Source of the DNA: Bolinopsis microptera
Lineage: Eukaryota; Ctenophora; Tentaculata; Lobata; Bolinopsidae
DNA: 64,000 bases
Assembly (NCBI RefSeq): GCF_026151205.1
Contig: NC_087080.1
Span: 3,637,096 to 3,701,095, forward strand
Direction: 5' to 3'
A program made the translations under genes and the position numbers. Positions 1-13,500 of the stretch are shown here, piece after piece. Below the pieces are notes generated by a model. The model was not told the origin of the DNA. It ran no database searches and worked only from the letters and a program-made list of their open reading frames with translations. The number at the start of each line of letters is the position of its first letter. The stretch's first letter is position 1.

Positions 1-107
1 TCCCGTACACTATCAAGCCAACACAAATAAGCACTGTAATATTAAACAAGCTTCTACCCTCTAGATCTGTCGAATATCTAAAACACTCTTAACTATAGGA
101 CATAATT

Positions 108-3100
108 TTATCTGCCTTGTAATCCTTGAGTGTTCACATAGTCATCAAACATGGAGCACACTTCGGCCATGACACGGTAACAGAACGCATACTGATCCAT
201 TGACTGGATCATTCCATTCCTTTGTAACCGCAGCCGTAGGACTATCTGTAAAGGATAACTATTAGCCCATTTCAACACAGTAATTACTTAATTAGTAAAT
301 TGCTGCATAACTGAGTCATAAGTTGCTGTATTGAATACAAATGATTGATAATACAATAGTCATGATGGTGGATGCTGCCATCAGTTCCTTAGAAACGTAA
401 GTTAAACAGGAGTTAGAAAATACCAAGAAATCACTTACAGTGAACAAATCAATCATCTCATCCTGTCGCAGCTGCTCTATGCAGTTGTGTACAGCAATAA
501 AGACTGCAGTTCGACCAATACCTGCACTGCAGTGGACCACTACCGGCCCGTTCTTTTTCTGGTTCTTCATCTGCAGAGGATGAGTTCATGAAATGATTAG
601 CTAAAAGTTGGTTTAGGGGGTGATCCAGATTTATTTGTACACTCGACAGGGATTTGGATTTATGATTGGTTATTGGTGGAAAGTGGTTGGTAAATCGCGA
701 TCACGTGCAAGATTATTAAAAAAATGGAACACTTTCGGACTGATATTTGTTATTATCTTTGAGTTGATGAAGATGCAGATTAAATACAGTGAGGGTGATG
801 ATTACAATTAATAGATGTTGCCGCCCCTTTTTTGATGGTTGTTTGTATAACAAGTACAATATCTTGTAATAACATTGTTTATCGTGCACTTTTGTTTACC
901 AAAGATAACACTGGTGTTCACAATGTGTATTGCGTGTATTGCGTGTATTGCGTGTATCTAAAGCTATGTAAATCTCCAGTCCATTGATAGACGATACACA
1001 CATACAGCATTGTATAATGTATAGTGCGTGAATTATGAGTAACAACTACAGTGCAGTAGTATCAATAGTTCAGATAAAAATATAATAAACGGTATAGAAA
1101 ATAGTCGTCAGCCTCTGAATATCGAGTATTGTAACAATACCCCAGGTTATAAGATAACGGCAGTATCTCAAACAACGATCCAGGTCGTACGAGGCAAAGT
1201 CAACAAATAGTCAGTAAGATCAGTAAAAAAGAGGTAAGGTCTATCTATACCCCAGATTTATGTTTAGCTGATGTCTTGTTGTTGTTATCAAGGTTAAGTC
1301 ATAATACCTGATCTATCATCCTTATAAGGGGTTTCCCGGATGAGGGACTCTCTGAGTTGGTCCAGGAATAGTAGTGGTACTGCTTTATCTGGCGTGTCGT
1401 CTCATCCTGCAGGGAGGAGGCAATGTTTAGTTGGGGGTGGGGGAGGCAAGGTTTAGTTGGGGGTGGGGAGGAGGCATTGTTTAGTTGGGGGTGGGGGAGG
1501 CAAGGTTTAGTTGGGGGTGGGGAGGAGGCAAGGTTTAGTTGGTTGTGGGGGGAGGCAATGTTGAGTTGGGGGTGGGGAGGAGGCAATGTACAGTTGGGGG
1601 TGGGGAGGAGGCAAGGTTTAGTTGGGGGTTGGGAGGAGGCAATGTTTAGTTGGGGGTGGGGAGGATTCAATGTTTAGTTGGGGGTGGGGAGGAGGCAATG
1701 TTTAGTTGGGGTGGGGGGAGGCAATGTTAAGTTGGGGGTGGGGGAGGCAATGTTTAGTTGGGGGTGGGGGAGGCAATGTTTAGTTGGGGGTGGGAGGAGG
1801 CAAGGTTTAGTTGGGGGTGGGGAGGAGGCAATGTTTAGTTGGAGGTGGGGAGGAGGCAATGTTTAGTTGGGGGTGGGGGGGGGGTGGGCAATGTTTAGTT
1901 GGGGGTGGGAGGAGGCAAGGTTTAGTTGGGGGTCGGGAGGAGGCAATGTTTAGTTGGGGGTGGGGAGGATTCAATGTTTAGTTGGGGGTGGGGAGGAGGC
2001 AATGTTTAGTTGGGGGTGGGGGGAGGCAATGTTAAGTTGGGGGTGGGGGAGGCAATGTTTAGTTGGGGGTGGGGGGAGGCAATGTTAAGTTGGGGGTGGG
2101 GGAGGCAATGTTTAGTTGGGGGTGGGGGGAGGCAATGTTAAGTTGGGGGTGGGTGGAGGCAATGTTTAGTTGGGGGTGGGGGAGGCAATGTTAAGTTGCC
2201 GCCTAGTTTATTTTAAATATTTAGTTTCTTTTACTAGTCACTTTTTAGTTACTTAGGCCTAGAATGAATTCGGTTTCAAATCTGAGTTTGAGAAATTAAA
2301 AAATTAAAAAATTGCATTATAGATAGTAATGAAGTTTCTTATCTTTTTCTTATCAGACCACTTACAATTCAATGATTTTAATAGTTTTATTGACATATTT
2401 TAAGTAACTTAAAACAACTTAACATTAGTATCTTCCTAACTTTTAATTTAGCGGCATGTGATAATATGTGGTTAAGCAGAGATAATATTATCTCAACCTA
2501 AAATGAAGACACTAGAACTTGTACGATATCATACTTCTGGCATGCTCACTTTTAATTTTTAAAGTGGTAATTTAATTTTAGTTTAATATTATTCTCAATG
2601 GACAAACCAGGAAACATCCAGTTATATTTTTAGTTATATTACTATCCGTCCATCGATTGTAAGTTGAAATCACAATAACACAGCAAATTATAATGCCGAG
2701 CAAACTATGTATTCAGTGTACAAACCTCTCTGTTCTTGATAGAAATACTGAAGGTTCTGACAGTGTATTCAGCGGTAGGATTAGCTACGTTCAGCAGGTA
2801 GACTGTGATGTTGTCCACGCAGATTGGATCCTCCTTGTCGCGTGGCCAGTACATCGTGCACCTCTCCTGGGACAGGAAGTGGGGTTAACTTTCACTTTCA
2901 CTTTCATTCGGATCACTTTCACTTTCACATAATCTCAGATCCATTTTACTCCCACTTCACTGTTATGTCGTGAATGCCACATTCATAATTCAAGTATGTA
3001 GATGTTATCATATTTCACTAAAGTTAGAAAAGTTTGTAAATCTCGTGTTCAGGGTGCTGGTTTATAAATACTGTCTACTATGATTTTCTGCAATTTTCCA

Positions 3101-4526
3101 GATTGATGATAACCGTTTTTCCAAATTGCTCCTATTTTTCAACATTGATAAAAAAAAGCTACCGGGTAACAAGTGCATTACATCATCATCTTTGAAAAGT
3201 TACCACACATCGAATATTCTGTAATAAGTCGAAAGCCGGCACTTTTGAGTGGCGATATCACTACCCTCGCCTCCATGTGAGGTGGACAAATTCAATAACT
3301 TTCAAAAGTCGAAATCTCGACCTTAACAACAAAGGGGGAATCTCACTGTTTTTAAGAACTTAACATGTCCTCAGGTTACAACAGGTGACCCCGTGCTGAC
3401 CTACCGTAAAGCTGTAAAGCATGATTCAATTACACGACGCTGAGAATACGAAAATTCTGGGCGATAAGATTTATCTAGAGTTGAATGTTTTGGCACCAAG
3501 CGACAACATGGAGGTTACTTCGAGTTACAGCACGGGCAGCGGGGCAGGACTTAGTTACAAACCAATCACACTTCACTATTTGCGCGAGGAATAAGACTTT
3601 TCAGTGATTTTTGGAAATGGAAGTTTCAGTTCCTATCTCATAAAGTATAATGAACATTTCTCCAGAAAACTTTCAAGTTGTAAGTTCTCATTCGGGAACT
3701 AGCATTTGGTTGCTGAAATGTTCTATGATGTAACAGTAAGAAGTGCAACTCACCCTGCCTCTATCAACTAGAGGAGTTAGCATAACGATGGTGGACACTT
3801 CCTTTTCGAATATCATCCTCCAGAAGTCCCCGATAGTATTCTGTTTGGGACCTTGTGTCGCTATAAACGAATCTCGCTCGTGATAGCTCTGTAGATGTAA
3901 ATAACTTAATTAACTTAATAAATAACTTAATTTGATAAATAATTCTTGTGACAGCTCTGCAGATATCACAAATATTCCCTTACGACAATGAACAGTCTCA
4001 CTGCTTCAGTGCTTGAATAAGCGATCATGATAGTATTGACACGTAGTTACAATTTATTAAACTATAATAAGTTGAAATCAATACTTACGTGAACATAGGA
4101 GGCGTTTATGTAGTCACTTCCTGCTTCTCCGGTTGTGACCCGCAGTTTTACTCGGTTAACATCGACTGAAGTTCAGGGAGTTTAACACTAATTGATTAGA
4201 AGGCAGAAATACCTATTGACCACCTCATGATAAGTTCAATTATGAAAAGTTAAATCAGAAATGACTTACCGGAGTTACTTAACCTAGTCACAGAAACTTA
4301 AAACTACTGACATTAAATATAACAAAAATGTCAACAACTCACAAGGTAGTACGTTACTGAATCTGTTCTTGCTATGATTAACCCCGGCAGTGCCAATATT
4401 AGTCTTGAACTCGTTCTTATCGTGGGTGATGTGTATGGTACAGTACTCTTCCAGTCTTTTGAACTGGTCGTCCAGTAGCGTCATGTACTGGTTACCGGAT
4501 TGTGGTGTTGTTAGACGGGCAAGCTC
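108..4526 (-). CDS. PTP domain D2 (membrane-distal phosphatase domain, probably impaired)
   Basis: Seven exons: 4343-4526, 4089-4165, 3754-3888, 2726-2866, 1308-1406, 439-570 and 108-245. Visible PTP motifs in order are [53 protein letters not shown] at the WPD-loop position, the P-loop HCSAGIGRT (about 505-535), and [15 protein letters not shown] near the C-terminus, then TAA. The nucleophilic Cys and the Arg of the P-loop are kept, but the WPD loop reads WTN, so the general-acid Asp is missing; the Q-loop region has QS where QT is usual. Known of the family: D2 domains of tandem receptor PTPs are often weakly active or regulatory. I infer D2 here is a regulatory or substrate-binding pseudo-phosphatase. 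The domain is otherwise complete, with no frame breaks. Confidence 0.9.
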
Positions 4527-7500
4527 CTGAAAATAGTCAGGTTTAAAGTTTTACGGCATTATTTAAAAAGTGAACAGTACAGTATACTGCAATTGAACAC
4601 GTTTCTTAGTTTTACTTTTGATTGTTTTGATGTTCAAATTTGTATTTGCTCTGTGGAACACAATCCTTTAACCAGCACAATATCTCAGGTTAGCTACAGG
4701 AAAATAACCGCTACTAGTCGAGAGTATGCAACCCTTTAAAAATACCATCTCAGGGTCAGATAACAACTTCCTTTACCCCAGTCTCACCGCCTCCTCCTTC
4801 ACATGGAGACCAAATACTTCCCTAAATCACAGGTTTTCTCACAATATGAATATTCCAGCTAGTAACAACTTCCTACTCAATACTAGTAGTACTATGAGTG
4901 TATATTTGACTCAACACGTCCCACAATCTCCTCTGTTGAAGAAGCACAGAAACAACACCCATCTAGTTCTACTCAACCGCATATTTTGAGCGAAAACTGG
5001 AAAATATCAGTTTTCTGAGCCAGTGTATGTAATGTAAAACCGTCCGGAGAAGGGAACATTACATACTTACATAGGTGGAAATGTGATGTGAGTTTTTATC
5101 AAGTGTACTTCTCCACTACTACTCAATGTCAGAATGAGATAGTCCCAGACATTCCACGGGGAAAGTGAGAGACAAAAGATGGGATTATTTGCATTTTTAC
5201 TTCCCTATTCTTATTTTACTGTCCGATTATTTCTGTAATTATGCGAATAATAAGTCGAAAGCCTTTTGAGAGGCACTTTTGAGTGGAAATATCACTATTC
5301 ACTACCCTTGCTTCAATGTGGGGTGGAAAATTCAGTAACTTTCAAAAGTCAAAATCTCAACAACAAGGAGGAAATCTGCACTGTTAAAATCTCCTTATTT
5401 TGTGATAATCTGAACACCACGATCAAAACGCCAAAATAGTCACATCACTGTACAATCTCAACTGATCTCGAATGTGTGTCCACCATTTACGGTGTTTAAC
5501 CGAGCGATATATAATAATACTGGAGTCAAACCACAATTTGTGGCTATTTAAGTAACATTCTCCAACGTGTTACATTCTCCAACAGGATGGTATCAAACGT
5601 AAACACGTCTAAGTATCGCCCCCATATGCATATTATATTATATAACACCGAGCTATTTTCCCTCTCTGGTGTGCTTGGAGGTTAGTCTGTATAATAATAA
5701 TTTATTATGTGAAACTTTACCGAGTTAAATTCGCGGAGAGCGATGAAGGTATCGTCACATATGATCATTTCTCTGACAGCTTGGTACAGGAACTTGTATT
5801 GCACCTGCATCACAAGGATTGTGTCAGTTGTTGAGTTATTAAATTGAGAAATATAATCCAAACCATCATTTTTACCAGCATAACTGTCTTGATCGAATAC
5901 ATGTAACTTAAATAATACGATCCAATGTGGATTGCTACTATACATAATACAATGTACATAATAAAGTGTGTAGTGTGTAATACCTCATCTCCAAAGTTAT
6001 TTTACAATTGATAACCAAAACAGAGCCCAGATCCCAAAACTTAAAAAATAAATGAACAAGAACTCACAGAAGTTTGGACCATGAGTTTTCTGCACCGTCT
6101 GAGCCTACAGACGATACCAAACAGGTCAACTCTCTGATCATCAGATAACATCCTCATTTGAAGGTGGAGAGCCATCAGGGTTCCAGTTCGACCTACACCA
6201 GCACTGCAGTGTACCTGTAATAACCGGGAACATTAAGTTACTGTTCACACAAATATGAAATATAACTTAACTTTACAGTCAATTAAACAATCAAATCAAA
6301 GTTCTGCAGTCGGTAAATAATGAAAAATACAATGAAGTAATCTTTGAAATAATAGAAATAATTAAATAACGCACCACCACAGGACCGTCCACCATCTCAG
6401 AGAAGCACCTCCTACAGAAGTCAATAAGAGAGGTAGTAGGTGGAGCACCGTGATCAGGCCATATCAGATAATGGAAGTGATAAACACATCTCTTTTCAGC
6501 TCCCTGGGTTAGTTACTAGGTTACTTTAGTTCGCAATGTTTTGGAAATTTAGTTCAGTGTTTCAGAGTAAGGTACCGGTGCTATTGAGAGAGTTTCTTAT
6601 CGCTAGTTTGTAGCATCAAACTTGACTTCACGAATAATAGACTATTGACCAACGAACTTGTAACTTACCTTTTCCACAATAAGTGTCCTGATACAGTAAT
6701 CAGGGAAGGTCAGGATGCCTTCAACAGTAATACGCACGTTCCCGTACTGCATGGAGCCCTCATCGCTCCAGTACTGGGCACACTTCTTACGTCCTGGGTA
6801 AATCAGTCACGTGACTTACCGAGTCTTAAATTAGAGACGAAAAAGCAGAAGTTTACTGCTTTTCAGGTTGACATCATGGTACTGATTGTAAAATGATACG
6901 TTTATATCTTGAAACACTCGAATAATACATAAGCATGTGACACTCGTTCCAGAAGTCAAATGTGCTGGATAAAATAACGCTTATACCTTTTTCAACGAGA
7001 TTGGTCACCATAACGATGGAAAGACTTCTGTTTTCCCAAACCATCTGCCAGAAATCTGCCATAGTCTCCTCCTTGGGTCCTTGAGCAGCTATAAACTCCA
7101 CATCATTCGTCATGTTCTAAAATTGGGCAAGTTTCAAGACATTTTGTAGCTTTTGCTCATTAGTAAAAATCATCATTCGAGGTTTATTGTGTAGAATGAG
7201 ATTTGAAACGTCGTATAAAAAAGAAGTTTTGGATCTCAAAATCAGTAAGCTAATTCAGTACTTCAGTAAGGTAACACGTGTTACCACTTGTTTACCACGT
7301 GTTTACCACTTGTTTACCACGTGTTACCACGTGTTACCACGTGTTACCACGTGTTACCACTTGCTTACCACGTGTTACCACGTGTTACCACTTGTTAACC
7401 ACGTGTTTACCACGTGATACCACTTGTTTACCACGTGTTACCACTTGTTCACCACTTGTTCACCACGTGTTACCACGTGTTACCACGTGTTACCACGTGT

Positions 7501-10500
7501 TACCACGTGTTACCACTTGTTAACCACGTGTAACCACGTGTTACCACGTGTTTACCACGTGTTTACCACGTATTACCACTTGTTAACCACGTGTAACCAC
7601 GTGTAACCACGTGTTTATCACGTGTTTACATACCGTTACAAAACAGGCGTTTATGTAGTCTGATGGGTGATCTGGAGTGGCCACTAGTTTCACTCGGGTC
7701 TCATCATCTGAAATAACAACCGTTTATAAAAAGGACACAGGTTATAATGTATTATAAATTATCACTGACGAATGTTCATGAAATACATCGAGAGGTTTTA
7801 ATTTCTATATTTTATGTATAAAAAAAGTATAAATATTTAAAATCCCAACATTCTTTTGAATCACCCGGTATATAATCTAATCACAAATTATAATGAAATG
7901 GTTGGTGACTCTTCATAAATTGTCATTCATCTGCTTTTCCATAAATTTGATTCCCATATTCAAGTTATAGGGTGAGACATCACTGATTCATTTTTAAACA
8001 AAATCAAACGCAAAATAAATACAAATTTAGCATACGACGGACAGACAAACAGACAGCTAGAGAAACAGAGAAGCTTACAGGGGAGGATATCAACGAATCT
8101 GTTCTTAATCTTGTTGTCAGGTATTTTAGCGTGTCTGTAGGAGAAACTGGTAGGAGGTACTTCAGTCTTTATCTCATCGTACTCTCGATCCAACAAGTAT
8201 TCAGTGTCCTGTGAAATTACACCAAGTTCAGTAATTATCTGTGTATTCATACACACACTATAATATATAACTTCTGATAATAGCTACTTTAATTAATAGC
8301 TACTACTACTGATAATAGCTAACACAATATCACACATTATCATACATTCCACCTCGTGTTTAACTATGATACCTTTTACAAAGCCTTGTTCACAAATTCT
8401 ACATTCTCTCACTTTTATTAACGGAATTAAGTTAACGGTGGTCTACAAACTCGTATTAATCAGTAAGGCCCGAGACCGGAGAGCTGGTCACGTTTTATTT
8501 TGTCGAATATTTATTTTATTTTATCTTAAAGATAACTATAAGTATAAGGAACAGGTTTTTGACTTTTGACTTTTGGGTCTATGATAATTTATGTAGCTAC
8601 GGAATGTGCGTTGCACACATCATTTTACTCACTGCACTAGTAGAGCCATGTAAAGAAAGAATGAAAAATATCAAAGAATAAATCGCAAATTTTATCCCTC
8701 ATTAAAAAAAGAGGATCGCATCACATGAATACTGTAGATTACATAACATGATATATTATATAGAATGACACTGTCAAATTAAAATAGTGAACAGGTTAGT
8801 ATAAAATACTCCATGAGTAGAGTGTGTAGTGTGTAATGATCTGAACAGAGGAGTAATAATCTCATTCATTCTCATGACAGATGGAACGAGAGTGTACATC
8901 ATACACAATAACGCCAGATTGTCAGATTGTCAGATTGTCATTGAAATACTGCCAGTATGTGTTAACAAGCGCTCCATCTCCAAGCTAATGCTATTTATAG
9001 CCCCAAGTTTACGGCGCTACTAACCTGCATGAGTCTCCTGTACTTGCTAAGGAAGTCTGCCACGTGTATCGGGTCGGGGATCCTCCTCTCAATATCCGGC
9101 ATTTCACTGAAAATGTCGTGGTTTGGTAATAATACGGTCGTTGAGTGAATATGATATGTAGATATTGTGATTTTTTACTAATCAATAACTTGATATTATT
9201 ATATATAGCACAATGTTCGAATTCAGGTTTGGAGGGCCACGAAATTTGTACAAAATATTTGTACGAGAAATCAGACAAGTGTTAAACTACACAAGCAAAA
9301 AGTTATTTTCCCATGAACATAACGAAGCACTGAACTTTCGATGAAAGGAATGTCGAAGAAAATGACACATAAAATCGTATCTTAATCATGACGTACAGAA
9401 ACCAATGAACAATCGACTAAAAAAAAACAACTGTATGGGAACAACAAAAAATAAAGATAATCAGTAACGAATTTGTATTGCCACGGTGACAAAAACACTA
9501 ACACGTTCAGTGAATCACGAAACAGCACGACCTTTGGGACCGTTAACATATTACGTCATTAAAAAATTGCCTTTTTAGACCCCGTCCCCCTCCCTTCCGC
9601 CTCTTTCTTCAGCAAGTTTTCAAACTGATTCATGTGTAAAAATGACATATTAGCGTCAACATTTCGGCCAATTTTGCACCGCCCCTCCCCTCCTAGCATG
9701 CTAACGTAATATGTGAACAGTGAACCCTCCATTATGTGTCACGTGGTCTCGTAACGGATACGGTCACGTGACTTACTGAGCGTCGGGTGGTAAACGGACG
9801 GCATTTTCTTCGTTACTTCTCACATGGGGATATCTGAAAGTTGGAGAACGAAACAGGTCAGAAACATGTCACTTATTTGAGAGAGAGACAGGGTAACTGT
9901 TAATTAATCTATGAAACCGATGAAGAAGAAACTGCCACAATTCCGAAATTTCCATTAAATGTGACAAATAGGACCGAGCAATACGGCCACTCTGAATAGT
10001 TCTATAACATCAAGTTTTAGGCTCACAATATCTGTACAGCTGAACGCTAGCGAACCCCACGTTAATTAGTCTCTATCGTTAATTAGTCTCTAACGTTAAT
10101 TAGTCTATCCAACTCAATTCTACCATATTAAGATAAAAACAAATACCAAACCCTCTAGTGCTACATAGACAGACACAGCGGCTCCAGTGGCCAGCACGTG
10201 ACCAAGTGACCAGCATGTGACAAAGATGGCTACATAATTAACGATTCAGCTCACGGTGGAACTTACATTGATGTTCGGTTGGGGGGTCTTACGGGTCCTG
10301 ATCTATGACAACATTGAATTTAACAGCGGAAATAGAATCAGGGATCAAATAGTATGTCAAATGATTACAATAAATTTAACTTTCTCTTTTATAACTATCT
10401 GTACATTTTTCAGATGTAAACTGAATCAAAATTTTTTGTTGAAAATAATGAAAAAATTCAGCAATGATTTTTATTCATGTTCATGTTTGATCACACGATT

Positions 10501-13500
10501 AGTTGAACTATGAAAAACTGGCAAACTTACTTTCCTTCCTCAAGTTGTGCGTTACTTGATGGGTTAACAAATACGGCATGATCTGTATCGGGTTTGCTTC
10601 GTTTCGCAAACAATTCCGGGCGCCTGGAGCAAATCAAATTGGTGGTTTTGCAGCAATTTTATTTGATATATCGCTTTTTAAGTTCTAATTTCAAGGTTAT
10701 TCGGAATTTAATGGATTCAGACATGGGTGCCGCCGTAAAAGTTTGGTGCTCCGATAAGCGACCGAACAGGAAATTGATTTGAAAAAGTGAAATTTGTGAA
10801 TCATTATATTAGGTTAACATTCTTTTGTGATTAGCACCAGGCACAATTTATTTTTTTGAAAATCTACCAAAATTTTAAATATTTATTTAATCAACGAGAC
10901 CGGAGTCCGAGACTTAAAAATTTTTTTCTGCGAGACGCTAATTTCTGAATGGCGGCACCCATGCCTTTAAAAAACACTTATTGTTTACTATACAGTAAAG
11001 AGCACTACTTTGCTGACATACCAGACATAGATCATGCAATTCCATATCAATTTTACAAACAAAGATAATATTTGTAATAAGACAACAAACCTCTTGTACA
11101 ACAGTAGCAGTCCAGCGAGGAGACCAAAAACGAGAAAACCGACCACTACTCCAATTACTATAGCAACCTGAGAGTGATATATTTGGTTATTTTAACTTTA
11201 AGAACTCTGGAATGTGAGTGCAGTTGGAACTTCAAAAGTTCAAAGCGAGCGAACGACTTTTAATCAACAAACAAAGTCTTACGAGCGAAACTAAAACGAA
11301 ACCACATTTTACTTTCTCTCAGTCTAATGTAATTCATTTGATCAAAAAATACGTAATCTCCAAAATATAAACTACACAGCTTCAGACTCACTGTGTTGTC
11401 ATCAGGGGACGTGTACGAACTACCAGTTCCAACATAACATGTACCGGTATCTTTCTGAAACATATTTATTTTACGTTACCTGCTATGAGGTTTCAATGAT
11501 GTTCAACTTTATCATTTTGAGAGTTAATTCAGGTTATAACTTATTGCTAGCTGTGTCAATGTAGCGGTTTCTTTGTTCTTGAATTTATGTTTATATATAT
11601 ATGGTATTCTATAATCTAAAACCATCTTATACCTCACAAACGTAAGCAGCCAGCACAACCGTTTCTCCAGCGGGAAGCGGAAGGGAAGAAGGATCCACAT
11701 CTGATTTTTCAATATCTACATTTTTTTTGGCGTAGAATGCTCCCTTTAGACTTGTTGGTTCTGAGTCAATTTAGAAGGTAATTTCGAGAATTTTGTATCT
11801 CTGTACATAACGTCAGAGTAGAAAGAAATCAGAGTAGCTCAATAGAGTTAATATCGAGTATACGTTTTAAAAAGCCGACCTTTTTCCTGTAGCAATTTGA
11901 AACTTTCGTAAATAATGTTGATGTCATAAGTAGCAGTACTCCGCTTCCGTCTTTTTCCTTGACTGATTACTTTAAGGTTGGCCGTTTGTTCCGTGGGTGT
12001 TTTGAACCATACCGCAACGATTTTGTACGTACTGAAATCAAACAATTTATCAATAATTATTTAAAAACAACTGGCCGGGGTCCGTTTAGAGATCCTTAGA
12101 ATCTAATATCCTATTTCTCTGACTGTTCTATATCGAGGTTTAAAAAAAAATTCAAGTTATTTTTAAATAGAAAAGCACTGAAAGAACAGGATGACACGAG
12201 CATAGGGAAATTATTTTCAATTTCTAATTTCTCGATTACATCAATCCAATTTATCAACTGTCCACTCGCAAGCAAGTAAAGAAATCATAACTCACTCTTC
12301 AGAATTTTCCACCTTTGGAATGTCAAGTTTGATCGTTTTCGAATCCACATCTGGTTCAGGTGCTTCAAGTGTCGTAAAGTCGTATTCCTTTACAGAGTTC
12401 CATTCTGCACCCCCAACAAAGGTAATCTTTACAGAGTACGTGTACGTTGTTCCGCTAAGCAGACCGTTAATTACGCACTGAAAAGTGTTTAATGAGTGGT
12501 ACACAGCGTGTTTAGTTTGTGTGTTAAAAACTATTTACTTCAAACAAAAATAGCATAAATAGCAATTAGCAGTTATAATTAAAACTGCTAATTGCTATTT
12601 ATGGTAATTGCGAATTGCTCTTATGGGTCGGATTTAGGTGAAACAGTTATTTTGTGAGGACATTTTTGAGCGGGAAATTATACCGAGAACTCTATCCTTG
12701 CTCCTATATCGGATAGTAACCGATGTAGACATAATACTATGTTGACAATGTCAATAACCATTTTGTGAAATGATTAAAAGATGAGATAAATTGCAATAAA
12801 ATTAGAAATAGCGATAACTATGTAGTTAATTAGTACCATATACCGTATACCGAGTATTGCAGTATATTTGCTAGTGTCTATGCCATCAGTTCTCAGCACC
12901 AGTAACCTAATGTGCAGCTTGAGAGGGACTGTCAGCTTGGTGGTGAGTGCCAACAGTGGTGTGGTGGTAAAACGCTCACATGATTAGAATACCTAGCTTT
13001 TCTTCTCAACATTCCACTTATTTGAAATGAACGGTGATTTGTGAGTTGAACGTTTCTGTCTGAGGTGAAAATCTAGGTGGTTAAGTTAAGGTGAAAAAAA
13101 TGTATAAAACATTTGCGTGAAAATATACAGGTGGAGGAGGAATAATCAATAATATTTGTAAGCTAATCCGCCACAATTATCAGCTAAAGCATCAATTATC
13201 AATACCTCTGAGTTTGTCCCATCAGTGTCATCCCTTCCTTTCTCAGCATTCCCCTCTGTCACAACACATTCATATTTATCAACTGAAGGTCTGGAACCAC
13301 CTACCGAGACAGGCTGATTCATTTTCAGGATTACCCAGGAGGTGCCTTTCTCGACATCTGGATCCGAAAACGTTGGAGCTGGGATCAGAAACGGTTAGAT
13401 ATTTGTAGTTATGTATAATCTGTTATCTTGATACACATTATACAATCCGAAATCCCAATTTCGTGGTTTGTGTTCACTTAGCTTTAAAGGCAACAATAGT

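Noticed and set aside
1299-1866. Long open frames on both strands over the G-rich minisatellite
   Set aside because: Low-complexity translation of the tandem repeat in several frames at once. Only 1308-1406 on the minus strand is a supported exon, and the repeat lies in its upstream intron.
6645-6896. Plus-strand 83-codon frame over the D1 region
   Set aside because: Antisense to exon 6669-6793, which has the PTP motif KCAQYW and good splice sites.
7187-7606. Overlapping plus-strand frames rich in TTCLPRV repeats
   Set aside because: Pure translation of the CACGTG minisatellite inside an intron; no start context or domain.
7267-7628. CRISPR array
   Set aside because: Units are 10-12 bp with no spacers; eukaryotic minisatellite.
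12905-12970. Possible extra FN3 exon between 13206 and 12477
   Set aside because: No consistent acceptor and donor pair with an open phase 0 frame. The flanking exons already join in phase 0 to make a normal FN3.
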